From the NCBI GenBank assembly GCA_001603005.1, contig LVAJ01000014.1, positions 62,001-126,000 of the forward strand: DNA of 64,000 bases, given 5' to 3'. The notes under the pieces were generated by a model. It worked only from the letters and a program-made list of their open reading frames with translations. It made no database searches and was not told the origin of the DNA. Positions 55,701 to 64,000 of the stretch are shown one piece after another. Position 1 is the first letter of the stretch, and every line of letters begins with the position of its first letter. The position numbers and the translations under genes are program-made. The stretch comes from Clostridiales bacterium Firm_04 (lineage in GTDB: Bacteria > Bacillota > Clostridia > Oscillospirales > Ruminococcaceae).

Positions 55701-56135
55701 TCAGATGTCGTATGCTTCCTCTGCTGTGAGGATCTCGATATTTTTGCTGCGCAGTGCAGAAAGTGCCGCCTGCTCATCGTCCACGCAGACGACTGTATCG
55801 GCTCTGCCGGGCGTCCGGTTGACGAATGCATACATATACTCTACGTTGACATTTGCATCATTCAGCGTTTCCAGAACCGTCGCGACACCGCCGGGGCAGT
55901 CCGGAACCTTGATGCCGATGACGGATGTAACCTTGAATGTCCAGCCGTTCTCCAGCAGGAGGTCTTCCGCCTTTTCCGGCTGATCGACGATGATGCGCAG
56001 GATGCCGAAATCGCGGGTATCGGCGAGGCTCAGCGTGCGCAGGTCGATGCCGGCATCGGCAAGCAGACGCGTCAGTTCAGCCATTTTGCCCTGTTTATTC
56101 TCAACGAAAACAGAAAACTGTTTGATCGTATCCAT
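55701..56135 (-). CDS. Tandem ACT-domain protein
   Basis: 144 residues made of two ACT domains (about 1-65 and 70-140): FSVFVENKQGKMAELTRLLADAGIDL and IKVPDCPGGVATVLETLNDANV. ACT domains bind amino acids and regulate metabolism. Similar proteins are often found beside phenylacetate-CoA ligase and indolepyruvate oxidoreductase genes, as here (a lipoprotein gene lies between). It may sense an aromatic amino acid. The ATG has AAGGAGG upstream. Confidence 0.88.
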   Translation of the reverse strand: MDTIKQFSVFVENKQGKMAELTRLLADAGIDLRTLSLADTRDFGILRIIVDQPEKAEDLLLENGWTFKVTSVIGIKVPDCPGGVATVLETLNDANVNVEYMYAFVNRTPGRADTVVCVDDEQAALSALRSKNIEILTAEEAYDI

Positions 56136-56161
56136 AGTGTGATCCTCCTTTTTTCAGGAAT

Positions 56162-57121
56162 TTATCCTTTTCTGATAAATCCGGGATAATAGATCCGGTC
56201 ATTGTCAATGTAAAGGAACAGCGGATAATAGTCGTTTGCGATCTCATTTTCCGCGGGATCCTCATACATGGTCAGAAAACCGGAATGCTTTTTGCTTTCC
56301 GCATAGCTGCCGCTGCTGATGAGTTTGCCGTCTGCGGTGCTGTGCATCTCCCATTTTCCGTCAGAGAATGTCAGATGAAACCGGAGATCGTCCGGATTTT
56401 CCATGCCGTACCGGTTTGCAAGCATTTGCAGCTGGAAATTCATCGTTTCCGCATTCGGCTGTGCAGAATAGGATGCATCCGCTTCATTGTAATATGCGAG
56501 AGAATACCGGTCGCTCCGGAGTGTATCCGCCGGTACATACTCCATTTCAAATCTGCTGCCCTGCTGATAATTGCCGGAAACGGTCAGTCCGTACATTGGC
56601 ACACAGAGAAAATCTCCGTGCTGTTCGGCAGAGAACGGCGCTTCCGGACTGCGCATCACCGCAATCGGGAGTTTCGAGTTTGTCCGCGCGATATCTGAAA
56701 GGTAAACCAGCGGTATGATCTGATCCGGAAAGCTGCCGCTTTCGTTCAGCGACGGGATCCGGTTCCGGAACGTCTGCCCGTTCAGACTTCCGCTGACCTC
56801 TGCACCGGAATAATTGAATTTCAGCGCATTGTTATCGCTGCTGTACGTGCCGCTCCAGATGACGGTATCATTTGCATTCAGATGCTGCCTGATCGTAAAG
56901 CTGCCGTCATTCAGTGTCACAATGTCCGACGGTTCGGGATCGTTTTCTGCGATGACAGCATCCAGTGCCGCATCCGGCTGCACGCGGAAATCTTCGATTT
57001 TATTCTGTACACCGTAGATGTCAACATATGTGCAGTTCCCGGAGCCGCCGGCAGCGCCGCATCCGGTCAGGATCGCAGCAGCTGCAAAGGCGCTCAGGAT
57101 AGCGCGAATAGTCTTGCTCAA
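56162..57121 (-). CDS. Lipoprotein of unknown function
   Basis: 319 residues. The lipobox LTGC at about 18-21 indicates a lipid anchor. The remainder is a beta-rich extracytoplasmic domain (DGSFTIRQHLNANDTVIWSGTYS). I recognise no family. The start is TTG 57121 with AAAGGAG ten bases upstream. It lies 48 bases after the phenylacetate-CoA ligase gene on the same strand, and 26 bases before the ACT gene. Confidence 0.7.
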   Translation of the reverse strand: MSKTIRAILSAFAAAAILTGCGAAGGSGNCTYVDIYGVQNKIEDFRVQPDAALDAVIAENDPEPSDIVTLNDGSFTIRQHLNANDTVIWSGTYSSDNNALKFNYSGAEVSGSLNGQTFRNRIPSLNESGSFPDQIIPLVYLSDIARTNSKLPIAVMRSPEAPFSAEQHGDFLCVPMYGLTVSGNYQQGSRFEMEYVPADTLRSDRYSLAYYNEADASYSAQPNAETMNFQLQMLANRYGMENPDDLRFHLTFSDGKWEMHSTADGKLISSGSYAESKKHSGFLTMYEDPAENEIANDYYPLFLYIDNDRIYYPGFIRKG

Positions 57122-57169
57122 GTTAGAAATACTCCTTTATGTCAATATGATATGCTGATGATGCAGAGA

Positions 57170-58477
57170 TCAGTCATGCAGCTTGCGCCTGTCGATGACA
57201 CGGACAGCCTTGCCTTCGCTTCTGGTGATCGTCTTCGGAGAGACCAGATGCACCTTCGGGTTGATGCCGAGCATGGTCTTGATCGCCGCTGCAAGGCTGC
57301 GCTCCTTTTCCTGCACATCCTTCATCTTGTCGGAGAACTGCTCCGGCGTCATCTCCACGCTGATATCCAGCGTATCGGTATTGTTTTTGCGATCGACTTC
57401 GATGAGATAATTCGGGGAATACCCCTGCTCGATCAGAACGGTCTCGATCTGGGACGGGAACACATTGACGCCGCGAATGATCATCATGTCATCGCTTCTG
57501 CCCATCGGCTTTGCCATTTTGATGAGCGTTCTGCCGCAGGAGCACTTCTTGCGGGAGAGCACGCAGAGATCGCGGGTGCGGTAGCGCAGCAGCGGGAAGG
57601 CTTCCTTGGTGATGCTGGTGAAGACCAGCTCGCCGACGGTACCTTCCGGCAGGACTTCGCCGGTCTCCGGATCAATGATCTCCGGAATGAAGTGATCCTC
57701 ATTGATATGCATGCCGGTCTGCTCGGCGCACTCGAATGCTACGCCCGGACCGGAAATTTCGGTCAGACCGAAGATATCGTAAGCCTTGATGCCGAGGGAT
57801 TTCTCGATCGAGCGGCGCATTTCCTCTGTCCACGGCTCTGCACCGAAGATACCCGCTTTCAGCTTGATATCATCCGGCGTCAGTCCCATGTCATGCAGGG
57901 TTTCGCCGATGTATGCCGCATAGGACGGCGTGCAGCAGAGGATCGTTGCGCCGAGATCGCGCATGAACTGGATCTGCCGCTCGGTATTGCCGGAAGACAT
58001 CGGGAGCGTCAGGCTGCCGACCTTATGGGAGCCGCCGTGCAGACCTGCACCGCCCGTGAACAGTCCGTAGCCGTATGCGACCTGACAGACATCGTCTTCT
58101 GTTCCGCCGGCTGCTGTAATCGCACGCGCGCAGCAGTCTTCCCAGAGATCAATGTCATGCTGCGTATAGAACGCAACAACGCGCTTTCCGGTCGTGCCGC
58201 TTGTCGAGTGGATGCGCACGCAGTCGGAGAGCGGAGTCGCAAGCAATCCGTAGGGATATGCTTCGCGCAGATCTGCCTTTGAGAGAAACGGCAGCTTGTG
58301 CAGATCGTCAACAGACTGGATGTCGTCCGGCTTGACGCCTTTTTTGTCCATCAGATCTCTGTAATAGGGGACATGCTCGTAGACATGCTTCACCTGTGCG
58401 ACAAGACGTTCGCTCTGGAGCTTTCGCATGTCTTCGCGGGGCATTGTCTCAATGTCCTCGTGCCAATACTTTGCCAT
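57170..58477 (-). CDS. paaK: Phenylacetate-CoA ligase
   Basis: 435 residues of the ANL adenylate-forming superfamily. The ATP-binding motif is HSTSGTTGKRVVAFYT (about 90-105), and AYDIFGLTE and YRTRDL follow. It activates phenylacetate or another aryl-acetate to the CoA thioester with ATP. It follows iorA and iorB, so the trio can interconvert aryl-pyruvates and aryl-acetates through aryl-acetyl-CoA. Length is normal. Confidence 0.94.
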   Translation of the reverse strand: MAKYWHEDIETMPREDMRKLQSERLVAQVKHVYEHVPYYRDLMDKKGVKPDDIQSVDDLHKLPFLSKADLREAYPYGLLATPLSDCVRIHSTSGTTGKRVVAFYTQHDIDLWEDCCARAITAAGGTEDDVCQVAYGYGLFTGGAGLHGGSHKVGSLTLPMSSGNTERQIQFMRDLGATILCCTPSYAAYIGETLHDMGLTPDDIKLKAGIFGAEPWTEEMRRSIEKSLGIKAYDIFGLTEISGPGVAFECAEQTGMHINEDHFIPEIIDPETGEVLPEGTVGELVFTSITKEAFPLLRYRTRDLCVLSRKKCSCGRTLIKMAKPMGRSDDMMIIRGVNVFPSQIETVLIEQGYSPNYLIEVDRKNNTDTLDISVEMTPEQFSDKMKDVQEKERSLAAAIKTMLGINPKVHLVSPKTITRSEGKAVRVIDRRKLHD

Positions 58478-58568
58478 TGGGGTTCATTCCTTTCAAAAAT
58501 AAAATCAGGAGTCGTGTCATGCGGCTGGAAGGTCGGTTCACAGCTGAAAAAACAACATGTCCCGTAAA

Positions 58569-59141
58569 TTATGCCTCTCTGCCAAGTGCGAATGCCTTGC
58601 GGTTCATCTCAATGAACTTTTCCGGCACGCACTGATTGAGCGCTTCCTGCCAGACAGACTCGTCAAACTCCATTTTCTTGGAAACGACGCCCATCAGCAC
58701 GACATTGGATGCCTTTGCGCTGCCTGCCTGCTCCGCGAGGGAGAGTGCATCGACAGCCGTGACATCAATGCCCATTCCGTTGAGTTTTTCGATGATGCCT
58801 TCCGGATACGTTGCCGCACCGGTGATGACAGGCATCGGATCGAGTGTCTGTGTCGAGGTGACGATCTTGCCGCCCTTTTTCAGACATGCAGCCCATCTTG
58901 CGGCTTCGAGCAGCTCGAACGAGATGATGACGTCTGCTTCGCCCTTTTCCACGACAGGGGAATAGACGGCATCGCCGTATTTGACATAGGTGACGACAGA
59001 GCCGCCGCGCTGGCTCATGCCGTGGACTTCGCTGACCTTAACGGCAAAGCCCTGCTGCAGCAGCACATTGCCGAGGATGCGGCTGGCGAGCAGAGAACCC
59101 TGTCCGCCGACGCCGACGATCATGACTGATTTCGTTTCCAT
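58569..59141 (-). CDS. iorB: Indolepyruvate ferredoxin oxidoreductase, beta subunit
   Basis: 190 residues of the POR gamma-type domain: IVGVGGQGSLLASRILGNVLLQQG at the start and GEADVIISFELLEAARW. It pairs with IorA. The gene starts 94 bases after iorA and ends 91 bases before paaK. Confidence 0.95.
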   Translation of the reverse strand: METKSVMIVGVGGQGSLLASRILGNVLLQQGFAVKVSEVHGMSQRGGSVVTYVKYGDAVYSPVVEKGEADVIISFELLEAARWAACLKKGGKIVTSTQTLDPMPVITGAATYPEGIIEKLNGMGIDVTAVDALSLAEQAGSAKASNVVLMGVVSKKMEFDESVWQEALNQCVPEKFIEMNRKAFALGREA

Positions 59142-59235
59142 TTACAGAACTCCTTTTCGTTCGTAATTCTCATTTTTGGTATGCAGGATCAATCCGGTTT
59201 CTGAAATGCCGGATCGCCGCATGCGTTCCGGCGGA

Positions 59236-60963
59236 TTATTTGCCGATCGCGTCAAATTTGCAGAGCTCCTCGCAGATGCCGCAGCCGACGCACTGGGTAT
59301 GGTCGATGCAAGCCTTGCCGTTCTTCATGGAGATCGCAGGGCAGCCGAGTTTCAGGCACATCTTGCAGCTTCTGCACTTGTCGGAATCAACATGCAGCGG
59401 CGGATTGTGCTTGACATATTTCAGCAGCGCGCAGGGACGGCGGCTGATGATGACAGACGGCTCATCGACAGCGAGCTCCTCTGTGATCGCCTGCTCCATT
59501 TCAGAGAGCTTGTACGGATCTGCAACGCGGACGCGCTTGATGCCGATCGCATGGCAGAGTGCTTCGAGATCGACCGCAGCAGCCGGATCGCCCTTGAGGT
59601 TCTTGCCTGTGGTCGGGTTCTGCTGGTGACCGGTCATGCCGGTGATCGAGTTATCGAGGATGATGACCGTGGAGTTGGATGCGTTATACGCGACATTGAC
59701 AAGGCTGTTCAGACCGGTGTGCATGAAGGTCGAATCGCCGATGACGGCAACAGTCTTGTTCTGGGACTTTTCGCCGAGCACCTTGTTGAAGCCGTGCAGG
59801 CAGGAGACAGAGGAGCCCATGCAGATCGTCCAGTCAATGGATTCGAGCGGCTTTGCAGCGCCGAGCGTATAGCAGCCGATATCGCCGGAAACGGTGATCT
59901 TGTGCTTTGCGAGGGTGTAGAAGACGCCGCGGTGCGGACATCCGGCACACATGACAGGCGGACGGACCGGCAGCTGCTCCGGATATGCAGTGACTTCCGG
60001 CTTCTGACCGAGCAGCTTCTCCGCGATGATGACCTGATTCAGCTCACCGATGTTGCCGAAGATCTCCTTGCCCTTGCAGGCGATGCCGAGTGCCTTTGCA
60101 TGCTGTTCGAGGATGCCGTCGAGCTCCTCGATGATATAGACGGTCTTGCATTTTGCAGCAAAATCGAGGAAAAGCTGATCCGGCAGCGGGTTGGTCATGC
60201 CGAGCTTGAGGTAGTTGACCTTGTCGCCGAGTGCTTCCTTTGCATACTGATAGGATGCGCCGCAGGTGATGACGCCGATCTCGGAGCCGTTGTCCTCGAC
60301 CTTGTTGATCGCGGCGGTCTCTGCATAAGCGATCAGCTTTCTGGTGCGTTCTTCCACGACAACATGGCGCAGCTTTGCATTTGCCGGCACCATGACATAC
60401 TTCTGCGGTGTCTTGACATAGGGCTTCAGCTCTTTTTCCTGACGGGGGAGCTGCTCGACAGCGCTCTGCGAATGTGCCACTCTGGTTGCGGTGCGCACGA
60501 GCACCGGCGTATCAAATTCTTCGGAGATCTCATAGCCGAGCATCGCAAAATCCTTGCATTCCTGCGAATCGGACGGCTCCAGCATCGGCACCTTGGATGC
60601 GATCGCATGGTGACGGGAATCCTGCTCATTCTGCGAGGAATGCATGCCCGGATCGTCCGCGACCGCGATGACCAGACCGCCGTTGACACCGGTATAAGCT
60701 GCGGTGTAGAGCGGATCTGCAGCGACGTTCAGACCGACATGCTTCATGGCTGCGAATGCTCTTGCACCTGCAAAGCTGGCGCCGAGTGCAGATTCCACAG
60801 CGACCTTTTCATTCGGTGCCCATTCTGCATAGACTTCGTCGTATTTTGCAATCGTTTCGGTGATCTCCGTGGACGGCGTACCCGGATAGCTGGATGCAAA
60901 CCGGCAGCCTGCCTCGTAAAGACCTCTTGCGAATGCTTCGTTTCCAAGCATCAGTTTTTTCAT
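59236..60963 (-). CDS. iorA: Indolepyruvate ferredoxin oxidoreductase, alpha subunit
   Basis: 575 residues. This thiamine-diphosphate enzyme oxidatively decarboxylates aryl-pyruvates to aryl-acetyl-CoA with ferredoxin as acceptor. The N-terminal MLGNEAFARGLYEAG and SYPGTPSTEI mark the pyruvate-binding domain. The ThDP-binding part has GDIGCYTLG and GDSTFMHTGLNSL. The C-terminus carries two 4Fe-4S motifs (C-x2-C-x2-C near CRSCKMC, and CVGCGICEELC). ATG 60963 has AAAGGAG upstream. Confidence 0.96.
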   Translation of the reverse strand: MKKLMLGNEAFARGLYEAGCRFASSYPGTPSTEITETIAKYDEVYAEWAPNEKVAVESALGASFAGARAFAAMKHVGLNVAADPLYTAAYTGVNGGLVIAVADDPGMHSSQNEQDSRHHAIASKVPMLEPSDSQECKDFAMLGYEISEEFDTPVLVRTATRVAHSQSAVEQLPRQEKELKPYVKTPQKYVMVPANAKLRHVVVEERTRKLIAYAETAAINKVEDNGSEIGVITCGASYQYAKEALGDKVNYLKLGMTNPLPDQLFLDFAAKCKTVYIIEELDGILEQHAKALGIACKGKEIFGNIGELNQVIIAEKLLGQKPEVTAYPEQLPVRPPVMCAGCPHRGVFYTLAKHKITVSGDIGCYTLGAAKPLESIDWTICMGSSVSCLHGFNKVLGEKSQNKTVAVIGDSTFMHTGLNSLVNVAYNASNSTVIILDNSITGMTGHQQNPTTGKNLKGDPAAAVDLEALCHAIGIKRVRVADPYKLSEMEQAITEELAVDEPSVIISRRPCALLKYVKHNPPLHVDSDKCRSCKMCLKLGCPAISMKNGKACIDHTQCVGCGICEELCKFDAIGK

Positions 60964-61010
60964 GTCTATTCTCCTTTTTTCAGCCCTTTTCGGGGCTGTT
61001 GTTTCTGGTA

Positions 61011-61610
61011 TTATGAAGCCGGAGCGCATGTGACGCGCCAGCATTCCAGTCCGTATTCGTCATCGGTCGGCTCACGGAAATCCGTAACGTGAATATGCCG
61101 TAAAATCAGTGCGGAATCCTGCACAGATCCGTCGCTTGTGTATTCCGACGGCGGCAGCTCCGCATCCTGTTCCCCGATGATGAAAGTATAGGTCGTATCT
61201 TCCTGCAATTGCGCGCAGATCTGTTCATCGAGCTGCAGCACAAAGGGACCGTCCTGAAACAGCGTGACCACAGCTGCCCGCGGCGTATCGGGATCCGACA
61301 CATAATCCGGGATCAGCTTCCGGACGGTCGCGGTGAAATCACCGGAGACATGCATCATCTGCGGCGTTCCGGTTTCCGGATCCGGCGTGCCTTGCTCATG
61401 CACCTGCACAACAACGGCATCGTTCGCGCTGTCCGATTCTTCCGCTTCGGACGATTCCGCGGGTTCCGGCTCCGACAGAGGGATTGTTGTTAGTATCTGT
61501 ATCTCTGAACTCTGTTCAGGCGCTTCGGATTCCGGCGGTGTTTTCGTACCGCATGCCGTGCAGCAGAGCAGCGCCGCAGTGAGTGCGGGAATCAGAATGA
61601 GCTTTTTCAT
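61011..61610 (-). CDS. Small lipoprotein of unknown function
   Basis: 199 residues with a signal sequence and a lipobox CTAC at about 17-20. A Glu/Ser/Pro-rich tether (about 22-65) precedes a beta-rich domain with FTATVRKLIPDYVSDPDTP. I do not recognise the family. It overlaps the HAD phosphatase gene upstream by 4 bp, so they share an operon. Confidence 0.7.
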   Translation of the reverse strand: MKKLILIPALTAALLCCTACGTKTPPESEAPEQSSEIQILTTIPLSEPEPAESSEAEESDSANDAVVVQVHEQGTPDPETGTPQMMHVSGDFTATVRKLIPDYVSDPDTPRAAVVTLFQDGPFVLQLDEQICAQLQEDTTYTFIIGEQDAELPPSEYTSDGSVQDSALILRHIHVTDFREPTDDEYGLECWRVTCAPAS

Positions 61611-62455
61611 GTTGATTTTCCCCCGTGAAATGACTTGCGCAGATATTCCGCGACGGCATCTTCTGTATTGCTGCCGATGACCAGATCGGCACGTTCTTTC
61701 AGTAAATCGGCTGCATTGCCGACTGCGATCTTCGTGTCACATGCGTCGAACAGCGGGAAATCGTTGCGGTTGTCGCCGAAGCCTGTCACATGACGGGCGC
61801 CGGTCAATGCCTGCACCTTGCGGACGCCGTGGAATTTGGACGCTTCCGGCGCGGAGACCTCCAGATACCAGATCTCCGGTTCGTACACATCCTGATAGTA
61901 GGCGACCGAGATGCCGCTCAGCTGCCGCAGTGCTTCGCGAATGGGATCAAGCTGCGGTTTCGGCGCATTCAGCGAAAGATAGACCGGACACTGATCTGCA
62001 AGATCGGTCAGCGCGGCAACCTGATAAAACGGTTTCCGGAATCTGTCCTGCCGCGCCTGATAATAATTCTGCATATGCGGGGTGGAAAGCTCCGTGTAGC
62101 AGCAGCGGAGCGTGTCGTCCGGCACGCAGAAGACAAAGCCGTTGAAGCCGAACTGCCGGTAGAGCGCAACAACATCGCGGAACGCATCCGGCGCAATGCC
62201 GGCGGCATCCGTAATGCGGTCGTGCACGGGATCGTGCAGCACCGAGCCGTTTTGCAGGATCAGCGGCAGCGTGAACGGCAGTCCCGCAAGCAGCGGCATG
62301 ACGGTAAAAGAGGTTCTTGCGGTCGCGACGGTCAGCGGGAGACCTTCGGCGAGCAGTTCCGCGAGCATGCTGCGGGAACGCGCCGACACGGAAACATCCG
62401 GCTGCAGCAGCGTGCCGTCAAGGTCGGTTACATAAAGTGTATCTGTATCAGTCAC
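61607..62455 (-). CDS. HAD-superfamily (Cof-type) phosphatase
   Basis: 282 residues. The HAD nucleophile motif is in VTDLDGTLLQ near the N-terminus, with ATARTS (motif II), and the C-terminal metal motif GFGDNRNDFPLF. Cof-type HAD-IIB enzymes hydrolyse phosphosugars. GTG 62455 is preferred because GGAGGAG lies upstream; it overlaps the end of the glycosidase gene by 8 bp, linking the two. Confidence 0.88.
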   Translation of the reverse strand: MTDTDTLYVTDLDGTLLQPDVSVSARSRSMLAELLAEGLPLTVATARTSFTVMPLLAGLPFTLPLILQNGSVLHDPVHDRITDAAGIAPDAFRDVVALYRQFGFNGFVFCVPDDTLRCCYTELSTPHMQNYYQARQDRFRKPFYQVAALTDLADQCPVYLSLNAPKPQLDPIREALRQLSGISVAYYQDVYEPEIWYLEVSAPEASKFHGVRKVQALTGARHVTGFGDNRNDFPLFDACDTKIAVGNAADLLKERADLVIGSNTEDAVAEYLRKSFHGGKST

Positions 62456-63893
62456 GGCTCTCCTCCACAGGGGCATAGGCGATGCGGATTTCCGGCAGTC
62501 TGCGGACGACCGTATAGCTGTTCAGCAGCCCGTCCGGCGCCGCGGTATCAGCGTTTCTGCCGGAAGCAGGCGGTGCAAAGAGCCGCAAGGTCAGATCGCA
62601 GGGTGCCTGCAGCGGTTCTGCATAGAATGCCGGCATCAGATCGACAAACCGTGTGCGCGGCGCCTTATAAAACCAGCGTCCGTTCAGCTCCAGCATATAG
62701 TTTCCGTCATCTGCAAACTGCAATTCACAGAAATGCGGATTGCCGTCAAAATGCAGCGGGATCGCAAGCCCCTCGGCATCCTCTGCGCCGCCCCAGCGCA
62801 GCTTCACAGGGAGTGTCTGTGCACCGCAGTCGGAAAACTGCGGCTGAAAGAGCGGATCGCGGATCCATTTCCGGAAGGTATCCATGACAGGCTGCGGCAC
62901 GCCGATCTCGGCATTCGAGGGATCCTCGGTTTCAAGTCCGAGCCTGCCGCGGTCGCGGAACTGATAGAAATTCAGCGCCGAGAGCCACGGTTCCGGATCT
63001 TCTTTCAGCAGCCGGAAGAACGCATCGACCGTGCTGCACTGTTCATACGGTCCGGTCACATCGCCGTCCGCATTGAACTCTGTCAGGTACATCGGCTTAG
63101 CGGTGCCGCCGTTGAGTTCGGTGAACCGCCGGAACGAGCGCTTGGTCAGTGCATAGGTATACGCGGCGCTGTCCCGTCTGTGGGAATGCCCGTCCGGCAG
63201 TGCCACATCGTAGGGCCAGCCCCAGTGCAGTGCAATGTACTGATCGACCGCCCAGATATCGGCAGCGGGAATCGTCGGGGCAAATTCCTGTTCCCGCATC
63301 ATTTCTTCCGCATCGGGATGCGCAGCACCGCCGATACAGATGACCGTCCGGACATTCGGTGCATGCGCGCGGATGACGTCGCCTGCATGCACGAAGAAGT
63401 CCGCGACTTCCTTGTAGGATGCGCGTTTATTGAAGGAGAACCAGTTTCCGGTCGCCTCATGATTGAGCCGCAGCATGATCCTGCCGTAGGGCTTCAGATC
63501 CTCTGCGATCGCGATGAGATGTTCGTCCGTCACATGCGGATCGCAGGTGAGCGTCAGCATCACATCCTGACCGTGCCGCCGGATATCCTGCATTTGCCGG
63601 AAGACCTCGCCGCTGCGGGAGCCGTTCAGTCCGCCGGTATACGGGAAATAGTCGTCATAGGGATAATCCCACTGGAACGAAACGGTCTGATCCGCAAACG
63701 CATATCTTGCGCGGGCGGGGAAGGTCTTGTCCAGCGGATAGTAGCAGTACATGAGATTGACAGCCCGCATCGGTCTGCCGAGCGTCCGCAGGATATAGTC
63801 CTGCGGGACATATTCGCCGCGTTCGCTGCCGTCCGTCAGGTCGATCGCGATCGGAGCGTGTGACATGCGGATGCGGTGCAAAGGGTGATCCAT
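62448..63893 (-). CDS. Cytoplasmic clan GH-A glycoside hydrolase-like protein (GH26-like)
   Basis: 481 residues without a signal peptide. A barrel of about 330 residues carries RIMLRLNHEATGNWF, resembling the acid/base region of GH26 (RxxHExNGxWF), and MYLTEFNADGD, a candidate nucleophile strand. A beta-sandwich-like domain follows (about 340-475). It may act on an imported oligosaccharide, possibly a mannoside, but the family is only tentatively placed. The HAD phosphatase gene follows directly. Confidence 0.6.
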   Translation of the reverse strand: MDHPLHRIRMSHAPIAIDLTDGSERGEYVPQDYILRTLGRPMRAVNLMYCYYPLDKTFPARARYAFADQTVSFQWDYPYDDYFPYTGGLNGSRSGEVFRQMQDIRRHGQDVMLTLTCDPHVTDEHLIAIAEDLKPYGRIMLRLNHEATGNWFSFNKRASYKEVADFFVHAGDVIRAHAPNVRTVICIGGAAHPDAEEMMREQEFAPTIPAADIWAVDQYIALHWGWPYDVALPDGHSHRRDSAAYTYALTKRSFRRFTELNGGTAKPMYLTEFNADGDVTGPYEQCSTVDAFFRLLKEDPEPWLSALNFYQFRDRGRLGLETEDPSNAEIGVPQPVMDTFRKWIRDPLFQPQFSDCGAQTLPVKLRWGGAEDAEGLAIPLHFDGNPHFCELQFADDGNYMLELNGRWFYKAPRTRFVDLMPAFYAEPLQAPCDLTLRLFAPPASGRNADTAAPDGLLNSYTVVRRLPEIRIAYAPVEESRD

Positions 63894-63920
63894 TGGTAAT
63901 TCCTTTCTAAAAGGAGCGGT

Positions 63921-64000
63921 TCAGTCTGCGAAATATTTGTCGAGCATCTCGCGTTTGAGCTTCCAGAGCGGCTCGGACAGATCGACATAATAGGCATGCG
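63921..64000 (-). CDS. C-terminal end of an unidentified gene (cut by window edge)
   Basis: Only the last 26 codons are visible, encoding HAYYVDLSEPLWKLKREM and LDKYFAD before the stop at 63921-63923. The length is too short for identification. It lies 27 bases upstream of the GH26-like gene on the same strand, so it probably heads or belongs to that operon. Confidence 0.5.
   Translation of the reverse strand, partial: HAYYVDLSEPLWKLKREMLDKYFAD

Noticed and set aside
60964..61010. Hairpin CAGCCC...GGGCTG between the small lipoprotein and iorA as a terminator.
   Set aside because: On the minus strand it is followed by A residues and the iorA ribosome site, not by T residues, so it is not a terminator in the direction of the genes.
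59176..61092. A 638-codon plus-strand frame opposite iorA.
   Set aside because: The minus strand has full IorA motifs including 4Fe-4S clusters; the plus-strand translation is Arg/Cys-rich without domain patterns.

Overview
The window reads as a chromosome segment of a plant-fibre-degrading Clostridia bacterium of the Ruminococcus (Oscillospiraceae) lineage. The main reasons are: type-I-like dockerins on a GH9 cellulase, a GH5 enzyme and two serpins; a complete spoIIIA engulfment operon; an [FeFe]-hydrogenase maturase (HydF); an F-type ATP synthase whose c subunit looks Na+-type; and Gram-positive style promoters, Shine-Dalgarno sites and terminators. No rRNA, tRNA, CRISPR array, insertion sequence or prophage is visible. 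The species assignment is inference.

Layout. 1-1.7 kb: 3' part of a Cthe_2159-like carbohydrate-binding beta-helix protein. 1.7-3.0 kb: rplJ-rplL behind a perfect promoter and an L10-leader attenuator. 3.0-6.0 kb: two convergent ECF sigma/anti-sigma pairs. 6.1-7.9 kb: a palindrome cluster, a small membrane protein and an anchored phosphodiester glycosidase. 8.0-20.8 kb: plant-cell-wall block with two AraC regulators, a secreted GH9 cellulase with dockerin, then an operon of a DUF4380-like protein, a GH3 beta-xylosidase-like enzyme, xylose isomerase and a sugar ABC importer (binding protein plus two permeases, no ATPase). 20.8-25.2 kb: a ComEC-like metallo-beta-lactamase protein and a BspA-like leucine-rich-repeat protein with CxxC repeats and a divergent dockerin. 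25.1-32.3 kb: atpIBEFHAGDC. 32.3-36.2 kb: a membrane protein, a GH5-dockerin enzyme and HydF. 36.2-39.8 kb: two tandem secreted serpins, each with an N-terminal dockerin.

39.9-64 kb is almost entirely on the minus strand. It holds an acyltransferase; the housekeeping run asp23-nusB-tsaD-like-xseA-xseB-dxs-tlyA-nadK-argR-recN (read from 50 kb down to 41 kb); the complete spoIIIAA-AH operon; a zinc-ribbon protein; an aryl-acid cassette (iorA, iorB, phenylacetate-CoA ligase) with a lipoprotein and an ACT-domain protein; another lipoprotein; a HAD phosphatase; a cytoplasmic clan GH-A-like glycosidase; and the last codons of a further gene.

How the genes work together. GH9, GH5 and both serpins carry closely related dockerins, so they are probably delivered to the same cohesins of a cellulosome, with the serpins as protease inhibitors guarding the complex. 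GH3, xylose isomerase and the ABC importer would take up and process xylo-oligosaccharides. The ATP synthase c subunit carries two carboxylates in the ion site, as in the Fusobacterium nucleatum Na+ rotor, which fits an anaerobe. The iorAB-paaK cassette matches the exchange between aromatic 2-oxoacids and aryl-acetates known from rumen cellulolytic bacteria. The less conventional points are the dockerin-serpin pair (one with an extra C-terminal domain), the BspA-like dockerin protein, the very short promoter-terminator unit before the atp operon, and the spoIIIA operon in a lineage often described as non-sporulating.
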